A stretch of 64,000 nucleotides of DNA from CATQGW01 sp965242565 (GTDB lineage: Bacteria > Chloroflexota > Dehalococcoidia > Bin125), in assembly GCA_965242565.1 (NCBI GenBank), contig OZ251457.1:2294001-2358000 (forward strand), given 5' to 3'. The notes under the pieces are model-generated. The model made no database searches. It saw nothing but the letters and a program-made list of their open reading frames with translations, and was not told where the DNA came from. Shown piece after piece: positions 7,458 to 15,121 of this stretch; position 1 is the stretch's first letter, and the number at the start of each line of letters is the position of its first letter. The position numbers and the translations under genes were made by a program.

Positions 7458-8897
7458 TCAAGCGGGTGGGTGGAGGTGCTGGGGTTGTTCGCGGCGGGTC
7501 CAGGCGATGTTGATGGCGGCCAGGAGGCCGCCGGAGACTAGGGAGTGTCCGCCCTGGGCGATGGGGATGGGGGCGGCGAGGGCGGCTTTGGTGAATTGGC
7601 GGAGTTGGGGGTTGGCGATGGCGTCGGGGTCGCCGAGGTCGGCGGCGAAGCGGTCGGCGCGGTTGGCTGCCCAGTTGAGGTGGGCGAAGAGGGGGCGGGT
7701 GTCGAAGATGACGGCGTCGGCGAGTTCGGCGAGGCTGTCGATCAGGGCGGATGGGCCGACGGCGTCGGCGTGGAGTCCGAGCAGGGAGCGAGGGGGTGCT
7801 TGGGCGGCGGCACGGTCGCGGAAGCCGGGGTCTTCAGAGGCGGCGCGGGTGGGCTGGCGGCGCTTTTCGGAGGTGGTGCGGGTGGGCAAGCCGTGGTCTT
7901 GGGCGGCGGCGCGGGCGCGGAGGCCGCGCTCTTCGGAGATGATGTTGGTGCGTAGGTCGGGGTCTTTGGAGGTGGTGTGCGTGGGCAGGCCGGGGTCTTC
8001 AGGAGCGGCGCGGGCGCGCGGGCCGCGTTCCTCAAGATTGGCGCGGTTGTGCGTGCGGCGTTCGTCGGAGGTGGTGTGCGTGGGCGATGCGTGGCCTTGG
8101 GTGGCGGCGCGGGCGCGGAGGCCGCGTTCTTCGGAGATGATGCGGATGCGGGCGGCGGTGTCGCGGTCGAGGGCGGACCAAACGTATGCGCCGACGCGGC
8201 CGATGACCATGAGCTGGCATTCGCGCTCGGTGAGGGTGTCGAGAGCGTCGGCGAGGCGTTCGCGGGCGGGGGCGAGCGGCGCTTCGGATTGGGCGAGGGC
8301 GGCAGAGAGGCGCGGGCCGATTTCCAGCGTGGCTGTTTCTTGGGTAAGGCTGAGCAAGGCGAGGTCGGCGGGAGTGTCGAGGTCGAGGAGGGTTGCGGCG
8401 GAGCGCTCGAGGGTGGTGATTTCCAGCCCTGACTCGTCGCGCAGGCGGAGGGCGAAGGAGTTATCCACCGTTTCGTCTGCCAGATCTGTCAACGCGGATG
8501 CGTCGGGGACGGCGAGGAGGTCGGCGGAGTGGAGGCTGTTGGCGACGGTTCGGCCGGCTTCGATTTGTTCGTGGATGCTGCGCCAGTGGGCGACGGTCAT
8601 GGCCGGCATGCCTGCGCCCGCGTAGCAGACGGGGCCGGTTGCGCTGCGGGCGGCGGCGGCGACGATTGCGCCGATGGGGGCGGCTGGGTCGGTGCGGTGG
8701 ACGATCAGATTCCGGTCCAGGGCGTCGTTGAAGAGGTGGGGGGCGGTGGTGTGGACGACGATTGTGTTGAAGCCGGCGGCGTGGGCGCGTTGAGCGGTGT
8801 CGAGCAGGCAGGCGAGGCGGGCTGCTTCAACGATGCGCTCGGCGTCGTTCGCGGCGGGCTGGGGGCGCAGGCAGAGCCAGAAGGCGGCGTCAGTCAC
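7458..8897 (-). CDS. Uncharacterised protein with nucleotidyltransferase-like N-terminus and internal 33-residue repeats
   Basis: A 479-residue cytoplasmic protein. Residues 1 to about 200 (segments such as AGFNTIVVHTT, VCYAGAGMPAMT and the late LLDLDTPADLALL) resemble MobA/CofC-type nucleotidyltransferases, but the usual LAGG..RMG start is absent, so the enzymatic assignment is weak. About residues 250-370 are a low-complexity insert with a 99-bp period: EERGLRARAA...LPTHTTS recurs three times. The C-terminus (GGHSLVSGGLLAAINIAW) looks like an ordered domain. The GTG at 8897 was chosen because it overlaps the comF stop as GTGACTGA, like the other coupled pairs here. An upstream extension would run into comF. 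Confidence 0.6.
   Translation of the reverse strand: MTDAAFWLCLRPQPAANDAERIVEAARLACLLDTAQRAHAAGFNTIVVHTTAPHLFNDALDRNLIVHRTDPAAPIGAIVAAAARSATGPVCYAGAGMPAMTVAHWRSIHEQIEAGRTVANSLHSADLLAVPDASALTDLADETVDNSFALRLRDESGLEITTLERSAATLLDLDTPADLALLSLTQETATLEIGPRLSAALAQSEAPLAPARERLADALDTLTERECQLMVIGRVGAYVWSALDRDTAARIRIISEERGLRARAATQGHASPTHTTSDERRTHNRANLEERGPRARAAPEDPGLPTHTTSKDPDLRTNIISEERGLRARAAAQDHGLPTRTTSEKRRQPTRAASEDPGFRDRAAAQAPPRSLLGLHADAVGPSALIDSLAELADAVIFDTRPLFAHLNWAANRADRFAADLGDPDAIANPQLRQFTKAALAAPIPIAQGGHSLVSGGLLAAINIAWTRREQPQHLHPPA
7867..8142. repeat. Imperfect tandem repeat, period 99 bp, inside a coding region
   Basis: Units beginning at 7867, 7966 and 8065 share the pattern GAGGTGGTG..CG(T/G)GTGGGC...GCGGCGCGGGCGCG..GGCCGCG, each spaced exactly 99 bp. 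A decayed partial unit lies just before, near 7831. The period is a multiple of three, so the frame of the host gene is kept, and each unit codes for about 33 residues. Confidence 0.8.
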
Positions 8898-9675
8898 GCG
8901 ATTCCTCGCGGGTGGCGGTCCAGGCGTCGACGGCGGTTGCGCCGGCGGCGAGCAGCGCCGATGCGGCGGAGTCGAGAGTGGCCATGCTGGTGGCGACATC
9001 GTCGACGAGCAGGACGGTGCGGCCGCGGACGGCGTTGGGGCGCGGGACGCGGAATGCGCCGCGCATGTTGGCGCGGCGCTCGGCGATGCTGGCGGCGCGG
9101 GACTGTTGTTTGGAGCGCAGGCCGTGGCGCTCTAGTAGGTGCGGCGCGAACGGTAGGCCGGTTCGCTCGCTGAGGGCGCGGGCGAGGTGTTCGGCGTGGT
9201 TGCCGCCGCGGGCGCGGCGGCGCCAGGCGGTCATGGGGATGGGGGCGATCAGGTCGATGTCGGAGCGGGTGAGCGGGTCGGCGGCTGCTTCGACAAGCGC
9301 GTCGGCGGCGCGGCGGACGCCGGCATACTTGAGCGTGAGTACGAGGTCGCGCGCTGCGCCGCCGTAGACGAAGGCGGAGCGGAGGCGTCGGAGGGCGGGG
9401 GGCTGTTCGAGGCAGGCAGTGCAGAGGCCTTCGGAGCGGAGCCAGCAGCGGGGGCAGCGGAGGCCGTCGGCGCGGGGGAGCCGTCGCCGGCAGCGGTTGC
9501 AGAGGACTGCGCCGACGGCGCCGCAGGAGGCGCAGCTGGAGGGGAGGGTGAGGTCGAGGGCGAGGTCGGCAAGGCGGGCAAGGCGGGCAAGGTGGGCGCG
9601 CAGGCGGGCACTCAGGCGGGTGGGGGGAGGCCGAGGATCGGACGCCGGGGCGGCGGTTCGATAGGCTGGGGGCAT
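8890..9675 (-). CDS. comF: ComF family phosphoribosyltransferase-like protein
   Basis: ComF proteins are needed for DNA uptake in naturally competent bacteria; homologues are widespread and their exact reaction is unclear. Of about 261 residues, the N-terminal third has a four-to-six-cysteine zinc cluster (CASCGAVGAVLCNRC, CPRC, LCTAC). The C-terminal PRTase fold ends in the PRPP loop TVLLVDDVATSMATL near residue 225. GGNHAEHLA and GLRSKQQSRAA are also family-typical. No ATG, GTG or TTG occurs between the ATG at 9675 and the zinc cluster, so 9675 is the most likely start even though it shares bases with the moaDE start on the other strand and lacks a clear ribosome site. Confidence 0.85.
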   Translation of the reverse strand: MPPAYRTAAPASDPRPPPTRLSARLRAHLARLARLADLALDLTLPSSCASCGAVGAVLCNRCRRRLPRADGLRCPRCWLRSEGLCTACLEQPPALRRLRSAFVYGGAARDLVLTLKYAGVRRAADALVEAAADPLTRSDIDLIAPIPMTAWRRRARGGNHAEHLARALSERTGLPFAPHLLERHGLRSKQQSRAASIAERRANMRGAFRVPRPNAVRGRTVLLVDDVATSMATLDSAASALLAAGATAVDAWTATREESRD

Positions 9676-10372
9676 GGAGATCAGGGTACGGCTGTTCGCG
9701 TCGCTGGCGGAGGCGGTGGGCCGCCGCGAGTTGACGCTCTGCGGGCTGGCGGAGCCGGCGACGGCGGGGGCGGTCGGGGAGGCGCTGTTTGAACGTTTTC
9801 CGGAGGCGTCGGGGATGCGGGAGTCGGTGATGTACGCGGTGAACGCGGAGTATGTGCAGGCGGATTTTCCGGTGACGAGTCGGGACAGCGTGGCGCTGAT
9901 TCCACCGGTGAGCGGCGGGGGGGACGGCGCTGAGGAGGGGCAGTTTCGGATTGTGGATGAGGCGATCAGCGCGGATGCGCTGCATGCGCTGGTGCTGCGC
10001 CCGGAGGCGGGGGCGGTGGCGGTGTTTCTGGGGGTGGTGCGGGACAACAATCTGGGGCGGGAGGTGGATTATCTGGAGTACGACGCCTACCCGGAGATGG
10101 CGGAGCGGGTGATGGGGCGGATTGGGGCGGAGATTCAAGAGCGCTGGGATGTGGCGGAGGTGGCGATGCAGCACCGGGTGGGGCGTCTGGAGATTGGGGA
10201 GGCGAGCGTGGGGGTGGCGGTGTCGTCGGCGCATCGTGCGGAGGCGACGGATGCCTGCCGCTACGGGATTGATCGGCTGAAGGCGATTGTGCCGATTTGG
10301 AAGAAGGAGGTGTGGTCGGACGGGGAGGAGTGGATTGAGGGGAGTCTGACGGCGGCGGCGGAGTTGGAGTAG
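9674..10372 (+). CDS. moaE: Molybdopterin synthase, fused MoaD-MoaE
   Basis: Both subunits of molybdopterin synthase in one 232-residue chain; the enzyme adds two sulfurs to precursor Z to make molybdopterin. Residues 1 to about 84 are the ubiquitin-like MoaD part, ending in a PPVSGGG stretch where free MoaD would have its reactive Gly-Gly. Residues from about 95 are MoaE, with AVAVFLGVVRD near 118, the conserved HRVGRLEIGE, and the catalytic KAIVPIWKKE. Because the Gly-Gly is internal, thiocarboxylation would require cleavage or a separate MoaD. The ATG lies in the same CATG as the comF start. The last codons are copied 160 bp downstream. Confidence 0.9.
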   Translation: MEIRVRLFASLAEAVGRRELTLCGLAEPATAGAVGEALFERFPEASGMRESVMYAVNAEYVQADFPVTSRDSVALIPPVSGGGDGAEEGQFRIVDEAISADALHALVLRPEAGAVAVFLGVVRDNNLGREVDYLEYDAYPEMAERVMGRIGAEIQERWDVAEVAMQHRVGRLEIGEASVGVAVSSAHRAEATDACRYGIDRLKAIVPIWKKEVWSDGEEWIEGSLTAAAELE

Positions 10373-10620
10373 GGCGGGTGGCGGTTGTTTGGGGGATTTG
10401 TGTGGGTGCGGCGCCGGGCTCGGCGAGATACCCGCGGCAAGCACGGGTATGGCGGGAGGGAGGCGGGTATGACGGGAGAGAGGGGAGACGGGAATGGGGG
10501 GGTTAGGGGTAGCGGGGGCGGAGTTGGAGTAGAGGCTGGCGGCGGGCGTCTGGGGGATTTGTGTGGGTGCGGCGCTGGGCGCGGCGAGATACCCGCGGCA
10601 AGCGCGGGTATGACGGGAAT
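10361..10620. repeat. 160-bp-period duplication carrying the moaE 3' end and a palindromic repeat
   Basis: GCGGAGTTGGAGTAG, the last codons and stop of moaDE, occurs at its real place (from 10358) and again 160 bp later (from 10518). Both copies continue with GGGGGATTTGTGTGGGTGCG and then a palindromic element (10426-10453 and 10586-10614: GAGATACCCGCGGCAAGC(A/G)CGGGTATG). The second copy has no reading frame of use. The 10373-10667 stretch holds nothing else recognisable. Confidence 0.8.
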
Positions 10621-10667
10621 GGGGGGCGGGTATGGCGGGAGAGGGGCGGTATGACGGGAAGGGGGGG

Positions 10668-12047
10668 TTAGGGGCGACGGGGGCGGCGGCGGGGGGGAGG
10701 GTCGGGGGTGTTGAGGCCGGTGCGGTAGTCGGGGGCTTTGATTTCGAGCAGTTTGCCGGTTTCCTTGTCGGAGAGGCGGGAGGCGATGCGGGCGTCGAGG
10801 TGGTCGGGCTGGAGGTTGGTGGTGAACATGGTGGGGCGCTCGGCGACGTAGCGGGCGGCGCAGAGTTGGTAGAGCTTCTCTTCGGCCCAGGGGGTGGGCG
10901 AGTGCGCGCCGAAGTCGTCGAGGACGAGCAGGTCGGCATCGCGCAGCGAGGCGGAGAGTTCGTCGTAGCTCTGCTCGGCGTCGGCCTGGTAGGTGCGGCG
11001 CAGCATGTCGAGCAGGTCGGGGACGACGGCGAACCAGACGGATTGGCCGCGGGCCAGGGCGGCGTTGGCGACGGCGGCGGCGAGGTGTGTTTTGCCTGTG
11101 CCTGTGCCGCCGATCAGGGTGAGCGAGCCGCGCGGGGCGGACGCCCAATCTTCGACGATGCACTTGACCAGCTTGAGGTTGCCCGAGTCGGAGGGCAGGT
11201 CGTCGCCGTTGCGGGCGCGGAAGTTGTCGAAGCTGTAGCGGGCGAGCAGTTCGCGGCGCATTTCGCCGACCTGGCGGTACTGCGCGGCGAGGCCTGCGCC
11301 GAGCGTGAGGCGCAGCGCGGCGGGCGCCGGGGAGAGCCAGCGGGCCAGGTCGAGTCCGTTGCCGCCCTGCTCGGCGGCGATCAGCACGGTGCGCAGGCCG
11401 GCGTTGCGGCGATGGTTGAGCAGCTGGAAGAGTTTTTCGCGGGCCCACTCGGTGGGGTTGGCCATATCGATGTCGTCGATGATCAGGAAGGGGGTCTCGC
11501 GGGCGTGCTCGAAGAGCACGGGGAAGGTCATTTCGGCGTCGCGTCGGTAGGCGGCGCGGAGGCGGTCGAGCAGGTCGGCGGCGACGAAGTAGAGGACGGG
11601 GCGGCCCTGTTGGAGTCGGCGGTTGGCGAGTTCGGCGGCGAGGCGGGTGCGGCCGGAGCCGGCCTTGCCGAGCAGGATCAGCCAGCGCTCGGCGGCTGCG
11701 TCGTCGGCGAAGGCGCAGGCGGCGGCGAAGTCGTCGGAGCGCTCGATCTGGTCGGCGGGCAGCCGTTGGTCGAGCAGCGGGCCGAGGTTGCTGAGCCGTT
11801 GCAGTTGGGCGGCGAGCTGTTGGGCGGCCTGCTGCTCGGCGCAGCGGCAGGGGGCGGCGCGGCCGAACAGTTCGTGTCCGACGGGGACGCGGCGTCGGAC
11901 GTAGCCGGTACCGCCGCAGTGCGGGCAATCGGGGTCGGGCCCGGTGGGACGCCAGAAGCGCGCGCCGGTCTCAGCGCTGGATGAGGTGGTCGTAGCGCGA
12001 GGCTCCGGATCGTCCGGGTTGTCCATCAGTTGATTGAGTCGACGCAT
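10668..12047 (-). CDS. DnaC/IstB-type helicase-loader ATPase with two tandem ATPase domains
   Basis: About 459 residues. An N-terminal CPHCGGTGY...PCRC cluster near residues 40-70 probably binds zinc. A first AAA+ domain has Walker A GKAGSGRT and Walker B FLIIDDID; a second has GGTGTGKTHLAAA, LLVLDDFG and the sensor-like FTTNL. The tail is Arg/Pro-rich. DnaC/DnaI proteins have one such domain, so this is an internal duplication. The ATG at 12047 has AGAGGGG 7 nt upstream; a GTG at 12053 is an alternative. It overlaps the end of the DnaD-like gene by about 77 bp and follows dnaB, which supports a role in loading the replicative helicase. Confidence 0.85.
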   Translation of the reverse strand: MRRLNQLMDNPDDPEPRATTTSSSAETGARFWRPTGPDPDCPHCGGTGYVRRRVPVGHELFGRAAPCRCAEQQAAQQLAAQLQRLSNLGPLLDQRLPADQIERSDDFAAACAFADDAAAERWLILLGKAGSGRTRLAAELANRRLQQGRPVLYFVAADLLDRLRAAYRRDAEMTFPVLFEHARETPFLIIDDIDMANPTEWAREKLFQLLNHRRNAGLRTVLIAAEQGGNGLDLARWLSPAPAALRLTLGAGLAAQYRQVGEMRRELLARYSFDNFRARNGDDLPSDSGNLKLVKCIVEDWASAPRGSLTLIGGTGTGKTHLAAAVANAALARGQSVWFAVVPDLLDMLRRTYQADAEQSYDELSASLRDADLLVLDDFGAHSPTPWAEEKLYQLCAARYVAERPTMFTTNLQPDHLDARIASRLSDKETGKLLEIKAPDYRTGLNTPDPPPRRRPRRP

Positions 12048-12663
12048 GGTCACGCCCCTCTTGCTGCCATCGTTGGAGGATGCTGCGCACGTAGCGCCAG
12101 TTGCGGACGTTCATTTCGATCGCTTCGGCGAAGGCGTCGGCGATCCATTCGGGTGGGTAGGAGGCGGCGGCCTCGTGGAGTTCGGCGGCGAGCGAGGGCG
12201 GGAGCGGGCCGATCGCGTCCTCGTAGAGGGCGATGATCGCCTCGCCGCGGGGCAGCGGGGCGGGCGGGGCCGGGCGATGGGGGCGATGTGCGCGGTGGGC
12301 GATGGCACGGCGTCCGTCGGCGCTGTTGAGGGCGAGCCAGTCGTCGGGGGCGGCAGAGCGGAGCAGCGAGCCGCGGGCGACGGCGGCGGCGAGGCCGTCT
12401 TCGAGCGCCTGATCGACGCTGCGCTCGGGTACGAGCGAGGCGAGCGCGTCGATCAGCGGGCGCTCGGCGCGCAGGTCGGCGACGGCGAGCAGGCGGGGGA
12501 AGCGGCGCACTTGCTGGAGGGCGGCGACGGCGTAGAGGGTGACGAGCAGTTCGGCGGGGTCGGTCATCTGCGGGGCGAGTTCGCGCAGCAGGGCGGTGGG
12601 GATCGGCGCGGCCGGAGCGGCGGCGGCGAAGCCGGCGAAGCGAGGAGAGTGTTGGTCGGACAT
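11971..12663 (-). CDS. DnaD-domain replication protein
   Basis: 230 residues. The C-terminal half carries the DnaD signature: IALYEDAIGPL near residue 147, a Tyr-Pro-Pro-Glu-Trp-Ile segment, and NVRNWRYVRSILQRW near 195. In Firmicutes DnaD helps DnaB-type helicase loading at origins and restart sites. The N-terminal half (MTDPAELLVTLYAVAALQQ) resembles the replication-initiation-like winged helix region. The start at 12663 lies one base past the dnaB stop. An upstream in-frame extension within dnaB is Ser/Arg-rich nonsense and was rejected. The order dnaB, dnaD, dnaC-like suggests one helicase-loading operon. Confidence 0.85.
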   Translation of the reverse strand: MSDQHSPRFAGFAAAAPAAPIPTALLRELAPQMTDPAELLVTLYAVAALQQVRRFPRLLAVADLRAERPLIDALASLVPERSVDQALEDGLAAAVARGSLLRSAAPDDWLALNSADGRRAIAHRAHRPHRPAPPAPLPRGEAIIALYEDAIGPLPPSLAAELHEAAASYPPEWIADAFAEAIEMNVRNWRYVRSILQRWQQEGRDHASTQSTDGQPGRSGASRYDHLIQR

Positions 12664-12664
12664 G

Positions 12665-14227
12665 TCAGGCGTATCCGTTTCCGCCGCCCGCGCCGTCGGG
12701 CGGTTCTTCCCAGCCGCCGCCGCCGGGCGGCTCCTCCTGCATGAAGAAGTCCTCGAAGCGGGCGACCTGGGGGACGAAGCGGACATCGACCGTGCCCACT
12801 GCGCCGTGGCGGTGTTTGGCGATCAGCAGTTGCGCGACCTGGCCCTGGCCCGCCGCGCCTTCGACCGGATCGGCGATCACTTCGTCTTCGAATTCGTCGC
12901 GCCTGTACATGTCGGCGCGGTAGATGAAGACGACGACATCGGCGTCCTGCTCGATGGAGCCGCTTTCGCGCAGGTCGCTGAGCATGGGGACGGGGGGCTT
13001 GCGGCGTTCGACGGCGCGGGAGAGTTGGGAGATGGCGAGCACGGGTACGTGCAGTTCGCGGGCGATTTCTTTGAGCGTGCGGGAGATCACGCTGAGTTCG
13101 GCGACGCGGTTGGTTTCGACGGGGGTGCGGGACCAGGCGTGGACGAGCTGGATGTGGTCGACGATGATCAGGCCGAGGCCGCGGGGTTCTGCGCCGTTCT
13201 CGCCTTGCCGCTCGCCCTGCCGCCCCTCTTGCCGGCTCTGGCGATCGATCAGGCGCTTGTGAAGGTTGCGCGATTTGGCGCGGATTTCGGCGAGGGTTTG
13301 GCCGGCGGTGTCGTCGATGTAGATTTCGGCGCGGCTGAGCAGTCCGATGGCGCGCGAGATTTCGGCTTGTTGTTCGTCGGTGTGGCGGCCGACGCGGAGA
13401 CGGCTGTTTTCGACGCCGGATTCGGCGGAGACGAGTCGGGCGGCGACTTGTTCGGCGGACATTTCGAGGCTGAACATGGCGACGGCGGCGCCCTGTCCGA
13501 GGGCGGCGTTGCGGGCGACGGTGAGGGCGAGGGCGGACTTGCCGACGGCGGGGCGGGCGGCGAGGACGAGCAGGTCGGAGCCGTGGATGCCGCCGTTGAG
13601 CAGGCGGTCGAGGTCGCCGAAGCCGGTGCGGGTGGGGCCGGAGGCGTCGGCGGCGGGGTCGGCGGCTTCCTGGAGCACATCGACGAGCAGGTCCTGGAGG
13701 ATGGAGAAGTCGCGGCGCTGTTCCGCGCCGCGCACGGAATAGAGCTTTTCGACGGCTTCATGCAGGGAGGCGTCGACGTTGGGGTCGGCGCGGTAGGCGA
13801 GTTCGCCGATATCGCCGGCGGCGCGGAGCATGTCGCGGTAGGTGGAGGCGCGCTGGACGACGCGGGCGTAGTGCTCGGCGCCGACGGTGGTGGGGAGTTC
13901 GGTGACCAGGGAGGTGATGTAGGGCTGGCCGCCGACTTCGTCGATCCAGCCTTTGCGGGCGAGTTCGGCGGCGGCGGTGACGGGGTCGATGACTTCGCCG
14001 CGGTCCCAAAGTTCGAGCGCGGCGATGTAGAGCAAGCGGTGGCGTGGATCGAAGAAGTCGCCCTGCTGCAGGATGGGTGTGATGCGCTGGAGGACGCCTT
14101 CTTCGGCGAGGATGGCGCCGATCACGGCGCGCTCGGCGGCGACTTCCTGGGGCACGCCGCTGCGCGCGCCGGATGCATTGGGCGCGCCAGACGCACTGGG
14201 CGCTGCGCGGGGTTCGCTGGTGACCAT
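12665..14227 (-). CDS. dnaB: Replicative DNA helicase DnaB
   Basis: Hexameric 5'-3' helicase at the replication fork. The 520 residues show the N-terminal DnaB domain (AERAVIGAILAEEGVL near 32, FFDPRHRLLY), the linker, and the RecA-like core: TGFGDLDRLLNGG, Walker A ARPAVGKSALAL, FSLEMSAEQ, Walker B LGLIIVDHIQLV, and QLSRAVERR with DLRESGSIEQDADVV. An acidic/Gln insert (RQSRQEGRQGERQGENG) near residue 330 and a Gly/Pro tail are local additions. No intein is present. It lies 37 bp after rplI. Confidence 0.96.
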   Translation of the reverse strand: MVTSEPRAAPSASGAPNASGARSGVPQEVAAERAVIGAILAEEGVLQRITPILQQGDFFDPRHRLLYIAALELWDRGEVIDPVTAAAELARKGWIDEVGGQPYITSLVTELPTTVGAEHYARVVQRASTYRDMLRAAGDIGELAYRADPNVDASLHEAVEKLYSVRGAEQRRDFSILQDLLVDVLQEAADPAADASGPTRTGFGDLDRLLNGGIHGSDLLVLAARPAVGKSALALTVARNAALGQGAAVAMFSLEMSAEQVAARLVSAESGVENSRLRVGRHTDEQQAEISRAIGLLSRAEIYIDDTAGQTLAEIRAKSRNLHKRLIDRQSRQEGRQGERQGENGAEPRGLGLIIVDHIQLVHAWSRTPVETNRVAELSVISRTLKEIARELHVPVLAISQLSRAVERRKPPVPMLSDLRESGSIEQDADVVVFIYRADMYRRDEFEDEVIADPVEGAAGQGQVAQLLIAKHRHGAVGTVDVRFVPQVARFEDFFMQEEPPGGGGWEEPPDGAGGGNGYA

Positions 14228-14264
14228 TAACCACCCCCGGTCTCGGGGGCGGCGCGCCCCCGGC

Positions 14265-14834
14265 TCAGGCCTCTACGGCCGCTGTTTCGGGCTCCGCGGC
14301 CGCACCGGCTGCGTCGGCCGCCTCCCCGGCGGCTTCTTCGGCCTCGAGCTCTTCGACCACCTCATCGATGGTCGGCTCGAGGCTTTGTTCGTCGGGTTCG
14401 ACGACGACGCTGACGGTGGCGAAGACATTGCGGGTGAGGCGGATGCGGACTTCTTCGGTACCGAGTTGTCGGAGCGCCTGGGCGAGTTGCACCTGGCGAT
14501 GCTCGATGGTTGCGCCGGCGCGTTCGGAGAGGCGCTCGGCGATGTCGCGTGCGGTGACGGAGCCGAAGAGGCGGCCCTGTTCGCCGACGCGGGCGCGGAA
14601 GATGAATTCGCCGCCGTCGATGGCGGCGGCCAGCGGCGCGGCGTCGCCGTCGAGCTTGGCCTGGCGGATGGCGTCGGCCTTGGCGAGGCGCTCGGCGCGG
14701 GCGAGGTTGTTGGTGGTCGGGGCGCCGGCGAGGCCGCGCGGCAGGAGGTAGTTGCGGGCAAAGCCATTTTTGACCTCCTTGATCTCACCGACCTGCGCGG
14801 TGCCTTCGACCTCTTCAAAGAACACGACCTTCAT
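14265..14834 (-). CDS. rplI: Ribosomal protein bL9
   Basis: 189 residues; bL9 is normally about 150. The N-terminal domain (MKVVFFEEVEGTAQVGEIK, GFARNYLLPRGLA) and C-terminal domain (LFGSVTARDIAE, VRIRLTRNVFATVSVVV) are intact. The excess is an acidic Ala/Glu-rich tail of about 35 residues. The ATG at 14834 has GGAGAG about 9 nt upstream; a longer open frame starting at 14960 is not supported. The bL9-dnaB order is common in bacteria. Confidence 0.95.
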   Translation of the reverse strand: MKVVFFEEVEGTAQVGEIKEVKNGFARNYLLPRGLAGAPTTNNLARAERLAKADAIRQAKLDGDAAPLAAAIDGGEFIFRARVGEQGRLFGSVTARDIAERLSERAGATIEHRQVQLAQALRQLGTEEVRIRLTRNVFATVSVVVEPDEQSLEPTIDEVVEELEAEEAAGEAADAAGAAAEPETAAVEA

Positions 14835-15121
14835 GGCGCATCTCTCCGGAAAGCGCCGCCGTGGCACAGTGTGCGGCAACGGCGCGGCAATGCGAATTGA
14901 CAACGTGCGATAAGGAGTTACCCGTCCACGTTGTCGCCGGGTTTCCACCACGATACCCACCCGCGGGCCAGCGGGACAGACGTAAGGGGCGAAATTGCCT
15001 CAGGAACCCGGGCCGAATCCCGCTCGCCGCCACCGGCTGCTCCGATCCCCGACTCGAAGTTGATCATAGCAGCGGATCGTACGCGCGTTCGGGCGCGGCG
15101 CGGCCGGGCGTTGGGAGTCGG

